DNA of 64,000 nucleotides from Clostridia bacterium. Its GTDB lineage: Bacteria; Bacillota; Clostridia; Oscillospirales; Acutalibacteraceae. The translations under genes were made by a program, and so were the position numbers. Shown in pieces: positions 5,350 to 13,933 of the stretch (position 1 is the first letter of the stretch; every line of letters begins with the position of its first letter). Under the pieces are notes generated by a model. That model was given only the letters and a program-made list of their open reading frames with translations, had not been told where the DNA came from and ran no database searches. Where the stretch lies: the NCBI GenBank assembly GCA_017503135.1, contig JAFVTQ010000002.1:107502-171501 (forward strand). Reading direction: 5' to 3'.

Positions 5350-8300
5350 TTATTTATCTTTATTCTTTTGTTTATTGGTAAACTTATCAAGGGCTGCTGC
5401 AACACCCGGTAAAACGAAGAGTATTAACAAGGTTGCAGAAAGTGCACCGATTGAAATTGTCTGGCAAATCTGTGCGATTGTCGGGTCAACAGGGCTAAAT
5501 CCGATTGCACCAGTAACCACAATCATAATAAGACCTGATGTGAGAATAGTGTGAATTGAGCCTTCATATGCTGCTTTGATTGAATCCTTAATATCCATTG
5601 TCTTTCGGCTTTCACGATAATAGTTTGTGAACAAAATCGCATAGTCGATTGTAGCACCCATAAGGATACATTGAACAATGAGCAATGCAAGATAATAAAT
5701 GCTATATCCCATAAGTCCGTTGACTGTCATTGTGAGATAAACACCGCATTGAACAAGTAACACAAGAAGTGCCGGAATTGACAATGAGCGGAATGTAAAT
5801 GCAACAACAATGAAAATTGCAGCTGCTGTGAGCAATGTGATAAACAACAATTCTTTATCAAAGCTCTGCTCCATTTCATAACTCATTGGAGTGTTGCCTA
5901 TGAAATAATACTTATTCTTAAGATTATCACCACAGAAAGCTGAAAGTTCATCCATAAATGCTGTTGTTTCTGCCGATTCAACAGGAAGTGAAGTTTCAAT
6001 CATCATAAGAGAATGATTGTTGCCTAAAAGCTGATTGATTGCGCCATCAAGCTGAGTTTTCATATCATAAACTTGCTGACGGGTTGCAGAGTCAATCATA
6101 TTGACAAATCTTGAGTCGTTGAGAAGATTTTCTGAAACATATGTGAACATTTCTTCAATGGTCAATTTCCAATTAGTATTGCTTGTCTTTGTGCTTGAAT
6201 AATATAGGCAGAGCACGTCCATTGTATTACTGTCTATCTGGTCTGTGAGAGCGCCAAACATAGAAGCAAGTTCTGCTGATGAATACGCTTTATTTGAAAC
6301 TGCTGCGTCAATAAGTTTTTTAACATCTTTGAGCATATTTGCAGTTTCTGCTGGGAACTGTGAAGCATAAGCCTTATTTGGCAACACATTGCTTATAATA
6401 AAGTTTATAAAGTTCTGAATTGAAACTTTCCAACTGCTTGTGTCACCGTGTTCACAGATATAGAGAAGATAGAGTTGTTTGAGTTGTTCAGACTCCATAT
6501 TCATAACTTTCGCTAAACCTTCAGGCGAATATAATGTGCCTTTAACTGTTTCATTTACAATCTCGTGGCCCATTGTAAGTTTTTGCAAATCTTCAGGAGT
6601 CATTGCAGAATTCATCATTTCTTCATTATCCATAATAAAGTTCACGAATTCTTGAATTGACAATTTATATTCACTGCCGATAAACTGCATCGCAAGATAT
6701 TCTGACATAACCTGCTCATAGTCAACAACTTCAGGATTCTGTGAATAAACCTTATGATAAGCATAGAAAAGTTTTACCTTTTCAACATCAACACCCATAA
6801 GACTTGCCATTGAATCATAATATCTTTTCTCAGTAACAACTTCTTTATTGGTGAATGTTGTGAGCATTCCTAACTGCGATTTTGTTTCTTCGTCAAACAT
6901 TGATGAATATGTTGGATTTTTTGCAACTTCATTTACAACAAAATCAGCAAAAACAGGAAGTGACATTGTGCCACAATCTACGCCACCTTTTGTGCCGAAA
7001 TAAAGCACCATAAGTTGTTTAACCTGACTTGCATCCATTGAGAAATTATTTGCAATTTCTTCGGCTGTCATTGGTGTTGTAAGGTTTTTGGAGTCTGCAA
7101 ACAATTCCATTTTATCAACTGACGCTTTCATATCACTGCTGATAAATGATGAGAACATATCGTTGTTCATTACATTGTATTTAATGAAGTTTACCACCTG
7201 ACTGATTGTCATTGGCAATGTTTTGCCGTCATTGAAATAAGTATAATAAACCAAATCAATAAGTGATGAGTCGATAGTCATTGGAATGCCCATATCATCA
7301 ATCATTGACATAATTCCACTTGATGTAAACTCTTTGCCCAATGTGTTTGAATAGCTCATTACATTCTTGACAACATCTTTATTTTCAAACTCTGCAATTA
7401 CTTTGTTTGCGTTTTCTTCGTCTTCATTATCATAGAGAAGAATAACTGGGTTTGATGGTGTGAAAACGTCTGCGATTGGGTCTTCGGGTGAAATTGAATA
7501 AACAATTTTTGTTGTGTTCTGTAAAAATGCTGTTACCACAAAGAGAATTGCGAAGAATACTGCCAATGGTTTTCTGATTTTATATTGAATTTTCGATAAA
7601 AATCCCATTGGCAAATGCAACTCGTTTTTTTCTGTATCTTCAATTTTTTCATCAAAGATAAGTAAGAGAGCCGGTAAAACTGTGAGAACACAAAGCATAC
7701 TGCAAAGAACGCCTTTTGCAAGAACAAGACCCAAATCCATACCAATCTTGAAACTCATAAACACGAGCATTGTAAGACCGATAACAGTTGTCATACCACT
7801 ACTCATAATTGATGAGAATGCATTCTTCCAAGCATTTTTCATTGCTTCTTCAATATCGTCACACAAGAGTTTTTCTTGACGATAGCGGTTTGCAAGAATG
7901 ATTGAATAGTCCATTGAAAGAACTAACTGCAATATTGCTGCGATTGACATTGTAATCTGTGAAACACTGCCAAGTACAATATTTGTACCCATATTAATTG
8001 CAATGGCAACACCGATTGTCGCCATAAAGAGCACAGGTTCAAACCAAGAACTGCTCATTAAGAAAAGAATTGCAAAAAGAATCACAATAGCAACAGCAAT
8101 CATAAGCCAAGGCATTTCCATACTGCTTGCATTGTCATTCATATAATTCATTTTGTAATCTTTAAACTGGTCTTCAATCGTTTTTTCAATAGAGAGTTCT
8201 TCAGGTGAGCCATATGTATATGAAGTATTTACAACAAATTTTGTGTAATTATCTTTATTGTAATCTTCACTACCCTCAATATATGAAACACTGTCAACAT

Positions 8301-8577
8301 ATTCTATGTTTTCAAGTTGATGTCTAACAGCATAGATTTCGTCCTGACTCAAATCTTCAAACATAACCCTGATGGTCTGTGACATTGCCATTGACGTAAA
8401 ATCTTCTATCATCACATCAACGCCCTGTTTCATTGAAGAATCCTCAGGCAAATATTTGGTCATATCAGTATTAATTTCAACTGATGGAATAAGCAAGGCA
8501 CAACCCACGCAAAGCACTAACATCAATGCGAGAATTGCCTTGTGACCGTTAACAATTATATTTGCAAAGTTTTTCAA
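5350..8577 (-). CDS. MMPL/RND-family exporter with a repeat-containing external domain
   Basis: Membrane protein of about 1075 residues, probably a proton-driven exporter of lipids or other hydrophobic compounds; the substrate cannot be told. A TM anchor near residues 10-35 is followed by an external domain, a first bundle of helices (about 155-370, with the SMDYSIILANRYRQE segment) and a second bundle near the C terminus (about 890-1070, with GATIDYAILFTNYYRES). Between them a large extracytoplasmic region holds about five related helical repeats of 80-100 residues (6025-7216). I chose the TTG at 8577-8575 because GAGGTG lies seven bases upstream; an ATG at 8598 would place that site inside the gene. 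Monocistronic. Confidence 0.85.
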   Translation of the reverse strand: MKNFANIIVNGHKAILALMLVLCVGCALLIPSVEINTDMTKYLPEDSSMKQGVDVMIEDFTSMAMSQTIRVMFEDLSQDEIYAVRHQLENIEYVDSVSYIEGSEDYNKDNYTKFVVNTSYTYGSPEELSIEKTIEDQFKDYKMNYMNDNASSMEMPWLMIAVAIVILFAILFLMSSSWFEPVLFMATIGVAIAINMGTNIVLGSVSQITMSIAAILQLVLSMDYSIILANRYRQEKLLCDDIEEAMKNAWKNAFSSIMSSGMTTVIGLTMLVFMSFKIGMDLGLVLAKGVLCSMLCVLTVLPALLLIFDEKIEDTEKNELHLPMGFLSKIQYKIRKPLAVFFAILFVVTAFLQNTTKIVYSISPEDPIADVFTPSNPVILLYDNEDEENANKVIAEFENKDVVKNVMSYSNTLGKEFTSSGIMSMIDDMGIPMTIDSSLIDLVYYTYFNDGKTLPMTISQVVNFIKYNVMNNDMFSSFISSDMKASVDKMELFADSKNLTTPMTAEEIANNFSMDASQVKQLMVLYFGTKGGVDCGTMSLPVFADFVVNEVAKNPTYSSMFDEETKSQLGMLTTFTNKEVVTEKRYYDSMASLMGVDVEKVKLFYAYHKVYSQNPEVVDYEQVMSEYLAMQFIGSEYKLSIQEFVNFIMDNEEMMNSAMTPEDLQKLTMGHEIVNETVKGTLYSPEGLAKVMNMESEQLKQLYLLYICEHGDTSSWKVSIQNFINFIISNVLPNKAYASQFPAETANMLKDVKKLIDAAVSNKAYSSAELASMFGALTDQIDSNTMDVLCLYYSSTKTSNTNWKLTIEEMFTYVSENLLNDSRFVNMIDSATRQQVYDMKTQLDGAINQLLGNNHSLMMIETSLPVESAETTAFMDELSAFCGDNLKNKYYFIGNTPMSYEMEQSFDKELLFITLLTAAAIFIVVAFTFRSLSIPALLVLLVQCGVYLTMTVNGLMGYSIYYLALLIVQCILMGATIDYAILFTNYYRESRKTMDIKDSIKAAYEGSIHTILTSGLIMIVVTGAIGFSPVDPTIAQICQTISIGALSATLLILFVLPGVAAALDKFTNKQKNKDK

Positions 8578-8665
8578 AGCACAACACCTCATTTGCAAAA
8601 ACTTTATTTTTTCATTATATCACAAAAATATTAATAATCTATTACTAATTGGAAATTTCTACACA

Positions 8666-9790
8666 TTATTTCATTGAAATATACATATTTTTTATGTCGT
8701 CATATGATAATGGAATAATATTTCTCTCCATAAGTGGTGTCATACTCATTTTTGTAAGTGTTTCAATTTCTTCAGAAGTTTCCACGCCGATTTCTGTGAG
8801 AGTCATTGCCATTCCCATTTTCTTTTTAAGGTCTGAAATAGCATCAGCTAAAGCATAAGCATCTGAAAATCCACAATCACGGGCAAATTTATTAAGTCTG
8901 CCGTTTTCTGCTTCAGCGTTAAATCTTGTGAAGAAATCAAGAGTCATTGCACAAGCTTCACCATGTGGTACACCATAGAGATTTGTTAAAGGAAATGAAC
9001 AAGCGTGGCTACCCGCTGTGCGTGGATTTGAAAATGCCACACCAGCAACGATTGATGCTTCTGCCATTTTTTCACGAGCTTCAAGATTTTGAGGCTCTGA
9101 ATATGCTTTATAAAGCCACTCAAACACGAGTTTTGTTGCGTGAACTGAACAACTTTCACAAATTGGTTGGTGCAAAACACTCCACACACTTTCTAATGCG
9201 TGAGCAAGCACATCAAGACCTGTTGAAGCAGTAACCTTTGGTGGCACGCTGAGTGTAAGTCTTGGATCAACGATGGCTGCCTTTGGATACATAAGTGGGT
9301 CATTCATTGTGGATTTCACATTTTTTAACAAATCGGTAAGCACAGAAATGTTTGTTATTTCACTGCCTGTGCCACTTGTTGTTGCAACTGCAATCATTGG
9401 AATAACTTCATCTTTATTTATTGGCTTGCCACCTGTATGATAGCTTTCGATTATATCGTCACCCTTTGCGATTGCACAGGCTGCTTTACAACAGTCCATT
9501 GGTGAGCCACCACCCAAAGCGACGGCAAAATCTGCATTATTTTCTCTTAAAGCTTTAACGCAAGCATTTACATTATCTGTTGTTGGATTTGGTCTTATAT
9601 CACTAAAAGTCGCTACTAATTTGCCATTTGAATTTTCAATTATCTCTTCTGCTACACCATTCTTTTTAAGAGTGTTTGAGCAGACAAGCACTCCCCTTTT
9701 GTAGCCCAATTCTTCAATGATTTTTGGCAATTCTTTGATTTTATCTGTACCAAAATAAATTTTAACCGGTAATGAAAATTCCCAAGTCAT
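8666..9790 (-). CDS. Iron-containing alcohol dehydrogenase
   Basis: 374-residue group III (Fe-dependent) alcohol dehydrogenase, cytoplasmic, NAD(P)H-linked; related enzymes reduce short aldehydes or butyraldehyde during fermentation, but the substrate here is unknown. The N-terminal nucleotide-binding half shows GGGSPMDCCKA near residue 95. The metal ligands are visible as Asp and His in GLDVLAHALES and two His in AGSHACS and GVPHGEACA. Its ATG overlaps the stop of the upstream radical SAM gene by four bases, so the two are translationally coupled. Confidence 0.9.
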   Translation of the reverse strand: MTWEFSLPVKIYFGTDKIKELPKIIEELGYKRGVLVCSNTLKKNGVAEEIIENSNGKLVATFSDIRPNPTTDNVNACVKALRENNADFAVALGGGSPMDCCKAACAIAKGDDIIESYHTGGKPINKDEVIPMIAVATTSGTGSEITNISVLTDLLKNVKSTMNDPLMYPKAAIVDPRLTLSVPPKVTASTGLDVLAHALESVWSVLHQPICESCSVHATKLVFEWLYKAYSEPQNLEAREKMAEASIVAGVAFSNPRTAGSHACSFPLTNLYGVPHGEACAMTLDFFTRFNAEAENGRLNKFARDCGFSDAYALADAISDLKKKMGMAMTLTEIGVETSEEIETLTKMSMTPLMERNIIPLSYDDIKNMYISMK

Positions 9791-10692
9791 ATTTTACACT
9801 TCCCTTGAATTATATCTCTTTTTTCTAATTCTCTGTTAATTGTGTTGAGCACATTTTTCTTGTTTGCACTCCACAAGGGCTCAACAAGATGCGATTTAGG
9901 TGCATCACCCGTTATTCTGTGAATTACAATGTTTTCGGGTATTCTCTCAATTGAGGCAAAGAGAATATCCATATATTCTTCTAAACTCAAAGGTTTTACA
10001 AGACCTTTTTTATAATCTTCATAAAGGTCGGTATCTTTGAGAATGTGCAAAAGCTGTAATTTGATACCGTCGGTTTTATTCTCGACCACAAAATCAATAG
10101 TTTTAAGTATTTCTTCTTTTGTTTCATTGGGTAAACCAATAATAATGTGGGTTATTACTGTTATTCCTCTGCTTTTCAACTCTTTTATGGCTTTTTCATA
10201 GGTAGAATTAGGGTAACAACGACGAATATACTCTGCAGATTTCTCATTTGATGTTTGCAAACCTAATTCTATCCAGACAGGTTTGATTGTGTTGAGTTTT
10301 TCTAACAAATCAAGCACATTTTCACCTAAACAGTCAGGACGAGTGCCAATGGACAATGCCACAATATCATCACGGCTTATTGCAGTCATAAAGCAATTTT
10401 GGAGATAATCAATATCGCCATAAGTGTTAGTAAAGCTTTGAAAATATGCAATATATTTTTGAGTTTTAATTTTATCTTTTACTCTACTCTTTGCATTTTC
10501 AATCTGGGTGTTGATGTCAACTCCCGTTTCTGCAAAATGGGATGAGCCATTGTGACAGAAAATGCAACCACGAGTGTCGAGAGTGCCATCACGATTCGGA
10601 CAGGTGCATCCGATATCCAGCGCCAATTTATAAATCTTGCCACCGAATTGATTACAGAGATATTCATTTAATGAATAATATCTGCCTTGCAT
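9787..10692 (-). CDS. TIGR01212-type radical SAM protein (YtqA/YhcC-like)
   Basis: 301 residues. The N terminus carries the distinctive CTCPNRDGTLDTRGCIFC cluster (about residues 29-46), whose Cys residues bind a [4Fe-4S] cluster and S-adenosylmethionine, followed by a radical SAM barrel with AYFQSFTNTYG and GTRPDC motifs. The spacing differs from the usual CxxxCxxC and identifies the YhcC/YtqA family, whose substrate is not firmly established. First gene of a two-gene unit with the iron alcohol dehydrogenase. Confidence 0.9.
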   Translation of the reverse strand: MQGRYYSLNEYLCNQFGGKIYKLALDIGCTCPNRDGTLDTRGCIFCHNGSSHFAETGVDINTQIENAKSRVKDKIKTQKYIAYFQSFTNTYGDIDYLQNCFMTAISRDDIVALSIGTRPDCLGENVLDLLEKLNTIKPVWIELGLQTSNEKSAEYIRRCYPNSTYEKAIKELKSRGITVITHIIIGLPNETKEEILKTIDFVVENKTDGIKLQLLHILKDTDLYEDYKKGLVKPLSLEEYMDILFASIERIPENIVIHRITGDAPKSHLVEPLWSANKKNVLNTINRELEKRDIIQGKCKI

Positions 10693-10779
10693 AAAATCAC
10701 CTATTCAATTTTACTATAAGCACAGAAAAAAATCAATAAACATAACCATTATTTGTATGTTCAAAATTTCTGTTTTGCC

Positions 10780-10808
10780 TTGACAATATTCAAGATTTCA
10801 TTTATTCT
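10780..10808 (+). promoter_or_regulatory. Promoter upstream of acyltransferase gene
   Basis: TTGACA at 10780-10785, a 17-base spacer, TATTCT at 10803-10808. Confidence 0.6.
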
Positions 10809-10842
10809 TTAAGTATAAAATTTATGGGATTTGGTGCAATTT

Positions 10843-12024
10843 ATGACTTTTAAAACAAAAGGCAACAAAACAGCTGTTAACGGTGCGCGAATTTTATTCG
10901 GTCGCATTGTTTTAGCATATTGCCACGCTAAAATTAAAAGATATAGACCAAAGCACGACACATTTATTATAATCGCAAACCATTCTGACGCATTGGACCC
11001 TGTTTATGTGCTCTATGCTCTTAAAAAATATGTGCGTTTTGTTATCAGTGACCACTTGGTAGACAAGCCTATTTTAAATTTTCTTTTGAGAAAAGTTTCG
11101 GGTTTTATTGTTCGTGAACGCGAAAAACCATCATCTGAAATGGTTAACAACATTCTCAAGAGCATTAAAGAAGGTGTCAGCGTTGCTATCTGTGTTGAGG
11201 GTACAATCACACCAAATGGTGAAACAGGCTTTTTCTCACCAAGAACAGGTCAGCTTATTAAAGACGCAGGCGTTGCGCTGATTACATTCAGAGTTAATGG
11301 TGGATATTTTCACACTCCTAAATGGGGCACAGGGCTTAGAAAAGGTCCTGTCCGCGGTGGTGTCGTGAGAGAATATTCCCCTGAAGAACTTAAAAATATG
11401 AGCGTTGAAGAAATCAACGAAATTATCAGAAACGATATTTATGTAAATGTTTTTGATGACCTTAAAGAGAACAAGCATCAATATAAAGGTAAGAATCTTG
11501 CAGAGCACGTTGAGAGAGTTCTATATATGTGTCCACATTGTTTTGAGGTTGGTAAACTTCACTCAAAGGGTAATTTTCTCACCTGCGATTGTGGATATGT
11601 CACAGAACTTCGTGCAGACGGATTTTTTCACCAAGTGCACAAGCCACTTGTTTTTGACAATATTCTTGATTGGGATAAATGGCAAAAAGAGCAATGGAAA
11701 GAACGAGTTCTTAAAGCGGGTTCTGGCGAATTGATTTTTGAAGAAGGTGGTCAACGAATTTCAACCATTGTTGACAGAAAGAGAAAATCAATTTCTGAAA
11801 ATGCAATTCTTAGAATTTGTCAAGATAGGTTTGAGATAGTGCTTAACGAAAGTGAAACTATTACAATCCCACTTGACACAGTTAAACTTGTTATGAGCAT
11901 TTCCATTGAGGCACTGCTTATTATTGACCAAGAGAGATATTTCTATATCAAGACTCACAAGCCGAGAGCCACATCAAAATATGTTGCTGCGTGGAGATAT
12001 CTAATTGGAAAAGACTATAAATAA
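10843..12024 (+). CDS. 1-acyl-glycerol-3-phosphate acyltransferase-like protein with zinc ribbon
   Basis: 393 residues. The PlsC-type acyltransferase domain has the catalytic H-x4-D as NHSDALDP (about residue 45) and a second block EGTITPNGETG (about 120), expected to transfer acyl groups to lysophosphatidate or a related acceptor at the membrane. A Cys4-type zinc-ribbon motif (CPHC...CDCG) follows near residue 230, then a C-terminal domain that is not recognised. It is a distant paralog of the pair at 45143 and 46447. I chose ATG 10843, preceded by GGTG, over the upstream in-frame TTG 10831. Single gene with its own promoter and terminator. Confidence 0.82.
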   Translation: MTFKTKGNKTAVNGARILFGRIVLAYCHAKIKRYRPKHDTFIIIANHSDALDPVYVLYALKKYVRFVISDHLVDKPILNFLLRKVSGFIVREREKPSSEMVNNILKSIKEGVSVAICVEGTITPNGETGFFSPRTGQLIKDAGVALITFRVNGGYFHTPKWGTGLRKGPVRGGVVREYSPEELKNMSVEEINEIIRNDIYVNVFDDLKENKHQYKGKNLAEHVERVLYMCPHCFEVGKLHSKGNFLTCDCGYVTELRADGFFHQVHKPLVFDNILDWDKWQKEQWKERVLKAGSGELIFEEGGQRISTIVDRKRKSISENAILRICQDRFEIVLNESETITIPLDTVKLVMSISIEALLIIDQERYFYIKTHKPRATSKYVAAWRYLIGKDYK

Positions 12025-12030
12025 GAATTG

Positions 12031-12058
12031 AGCACCTACAACAAGTAGGTGCTTTTTT
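12031..12058 (+). terminator. Terminator of acyltransferase gene
   Basis: Perfect nine-base stem 12031-12039 / 12045-12053 followed by six T. Confidence 0.85.
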
Positions 12059-12059
12059 G

Positions 12060-12176
12060 TTATCTATTATCCTGTTTGTTTTCGTTCTTCATTGATGGAT
12101 TTTCTTTTGCGTTTGTTGGGTTGTTCTTATTTTTGTTTTTTGCGTTGTTTTTGTTATTGTTGTTTTGATTATTCAT
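12060..12176 (-). CDS. Small Asn/Lys-rich protein of unknown function
   Basis: 38 residues starting MNNQNNNNKNNAKNKNKN, almost entirely Asn, Lys, Gln, Glu and Ser, with no hydrophobic core and probably disordered. It is supported by a strong AGGTGAG ribosome-binding site five bases before the ATG at 12176. Composition resembles small low-complexity proteins often seen in spore formers, and it lies next to sigG in the divergent direction, so a forespore role is possible but only inferred. Confidence 0.5.
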   Translation of the reverse strand: MNNQNNNNKNNAKNKNKNNPTNAKENPSMKNENKQDNR

Positions 12177-12298
12177 TATTCTCACCTCGCACAAATATTT
12201 TGCCCACAGTTCAAAGTATAAATATATTAAAATATTTGTATTTTTGTAATATTTTGTTAAATTCAAATTTGTCTAACAAAAATTAAATATACTTTTGA

Positions 12299-12356
12299 AC
12301 TCCCGTTTAGATTTTCAGTAATTGGTAATACTTTTATTGAAAACTTATGCGGGAGT
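12299..12356 (+). promoter_or_regulatory. Inverted repeat and possible sigma-F-type promoter before sigG
   Basis: Seven-base inverted repeat (12299-12305 / 12350-12356) whose right arm contains the GGGAG ribosome-binding site of sigG. Between the arms GTTTA (12305-12309) and GGTAATACTT (12324-12333) loosely match the sigma-F boxes, with a 14-base spacer that is shorter than ideal. Bacillus sigG is sigma-F dependent. Weak evidence. Confidence 0.3.
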
Positions 12357-12362
12357 GTTTTT

Positions 12363-13133
12363 GTGCAATTTACGAGAGTTGAAATTTGTGGTGTTAATAC
12401 AGCAAAGCTTAAAGTTTTAAAAGAATCAGAGAAAATGGCGTTGCTTAAAAAAATCAGAGAAACAGGAGATGAGCGAGCACGTCAAGAATTAGTTGAAGGT
12501 AATCTTCGCCTTGTTCTGTCCGTTATTCAAAGATTCGCAAATCGTGGTGAAAATCCCGACGATTTGTTTCAAGTGGGGTGCATTGGGCTAATTAAGGCTA
12601 TTGACAATTTTGATGTTACACAGAATGTGCGCTTTTCAACCTATGCCGTGCCTATGATTATCGGTGAAATCCGTCGATATTTAAGAGACTACAACACAAT
12701 AAGAGTCAGTCGTTCACTTCGTGACACAGCATATCACGCAATGCAGATTAAAGAGCGAATACAAAATGATTTGGGACGAGATGCCACCATTGAAGAAATC
12801 GCACAAGAGATGGAAATCGAGCCTGTTGATGTTGTGCTTGCCCTTGAAGCTATTGTTGAACCCATATCCCTTTATGAGCCCGTTTATTCTGACGGTGGTG
12901 ACACAATCTATGTTATGGACCAAGTGGGAAGCTCAGAAAGTGACGACGATTGGCTTAACGAAATATCTATTAAAGAAGCAATAAAAAATTTAGGTGACCG
13001 TGAAAAGCAAATTTTAAATCTTCGTTTTATGCAAGGCAAAACTCAGATGGAAGTTGCAGAAGAAGTGGGAATAAGCCAAGCACAAGTGAGTCGTCTCGAA
13101 AAAGGTGCAATCAAGAAAATTAAAGAAAATTGA
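12363..13133 (+). CDS. sigG: RNA polymerase sporulation sigma factor sigma-G
   Basis: 256 residues, closely matching the Bacillus sigma-G pattern: N-terminal VEICGVNTAKLKVL, then region 2 with NLRLVLSVIQRF and the core-binding DDLFQVGCIGLIKAIDNFD, region 3, and a region 4 helix-turn-helix (TQMEVAEEVGISQAQVSRLEKGA). Sigma-G drives late forespore transcription after engulfment. It starts at GTG 12363 behind GGGAG. It is followed 44 bases later by a ymxH-like gene. Spore formation by this organism is strongly implied. Confidence 0.95.
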   Translation: MQFTRVEICGVNTAKLKVLKESEKMALLKKIRETGDERARQELVEGNLRLVLSVIQRFANRGENPDDLFQVGCIGLIKAIDNFDVTQNVRFSTYAVPMIIGEIRRYLRDYNTIRVSRSLRDTAYHAMQIKERIQNDLGRDATIEEIAQEMEIEPVDVVLALEAIVEPISLYEPVYSDGGDTIYVMDQVGSSESDDDWLNEISIKEAIKNLGDREKQILNLRFMQGKTQMEVAEEVGISQAQVSRLEKGAIKKIKEN

Positions 13134-13177
13134 TAATATCCCCCTACCCTTGCATATTATATTGCAGGGGTGTTTTT

Positions 13178-13477
13178 ATGAATTGTTTTGTTACAGATAT
13201 GAGAGAGAAAGAAGTCATAAATTTATCGGACGGATGCAGACTTGGTAACGTGTGTGATGTTGAAATTGACACTTGCTCGGGCGCACTTATTTCAATTATA
13301 ATCTGGGGCAAGTCAAAATGCTTTGGACTTTTGGGCAAATATCAAGATATTAAAATCTGTTGGAATGATATTAAAGTCATTGGGGATGACACAATTTTGG
13401 TAGATTTTGATTGTCCTCCAGAGTGCAAGAAATGCTCTAATCCCGGACTATTTGAAGCACTTTTCGGGCATAAATAA
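13178..13477 (+). CDS. YlmC/YmxH-family sporulation protein
   Basis: 99 residues. The N-terminal MREKEVINLSDGCRLGNVCDVEID segment and beta-rich body match the YlmC/YmxH family (PRC-barrel-like fold), associated with sporulation in Bacillus and Clostridia; the molecular role is not established. A Cys-rich tail (CPPECKKCSNPG) is seen near residues 83-90. I chose ATG 13178 behind AGGGGTG, which shortens a longer in-frame reading by 16 codons. Placement directly after sigG is typical of Clostridia. Confidence 0.8.
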   Translation: MNCFVTDMREKEVINLSDGCRLGNVCDVEIDTCSGALISIIIWGKSKCFGLLGKYQDIKICWNDIKVIGDDTILVDFDCPPECKKCSNPGLFEALFGHK

Positions 13478-13543
13478 AGCAACTTGAAAATCATATATTT
13501 ATGTGATACAATTACAATATAAATGTATCGGAGTGTGAAAGTT

Positions 13544-13933
13544 ATGGATAAAAACAGAGTCAGACTTGATATTTGTGGTGTTAAATATTTTATTTGCACA
13601 GACGAAAGCGTTGAGCACACAGAAGAATTAGGTCAGTTGATTGACAAAAAGATGTCTGAAATTTTAAAGGCTACATCTTTTATTTCTGCTAATCAGGCGG
13701 CTGTGCTTGTTTCTCTTGACCTTGCTAATGAACTTTCAAAGGCACAGGCAGAGACTGAAAATTTCCGTAATCAGATTAAAGAATATCTTGAAGATGCAGC
13801 AAAGGCTAAATCTGAACGAGACTATTACAAGCGTGAGCTTGAAAGAATCAAAACAGAGGCAAAATTCAAGAATGACCAGATAAATCTTTTCGCAAAATCC
13901 GAAAAAGCTAATGACGGAGAAATTGATGAATAA
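13544..13933 (+). CDS. zapA: Cell division protein ZapA
   Basis: 129 residues. An N-terminal ZapA domain (VRLDICGVKYFICTDESVEHTEELGQLIDKKM) is followed by a long coiled coil (about 60-115). ZapA crosslinks FtsZ protofilaments at the division ring. I chose ATG 13544 behind GGAGTG. The last codons overlap the start of the U32 peptidase gene by eight bases, so the two are co-expressed. Confidence 0.85.
   Translation: MDKNRVRLDICGVKYFICTDESVEHTEELGQLIDKKMSEILKATSFISANQAAVLVSLDLANELSKAQAETENFRNQIKEYLEDAAKAKSERDYYKRELERIKTEAKFKNDQINLFAKSEKANDGEIDE

Noticed and set aside
4969-5381. Short plus-strand frames of 63-67 codons over and after tRNA-Leu
   Set aside because: They run through the tRNA and hairpin elements and have no coding features.
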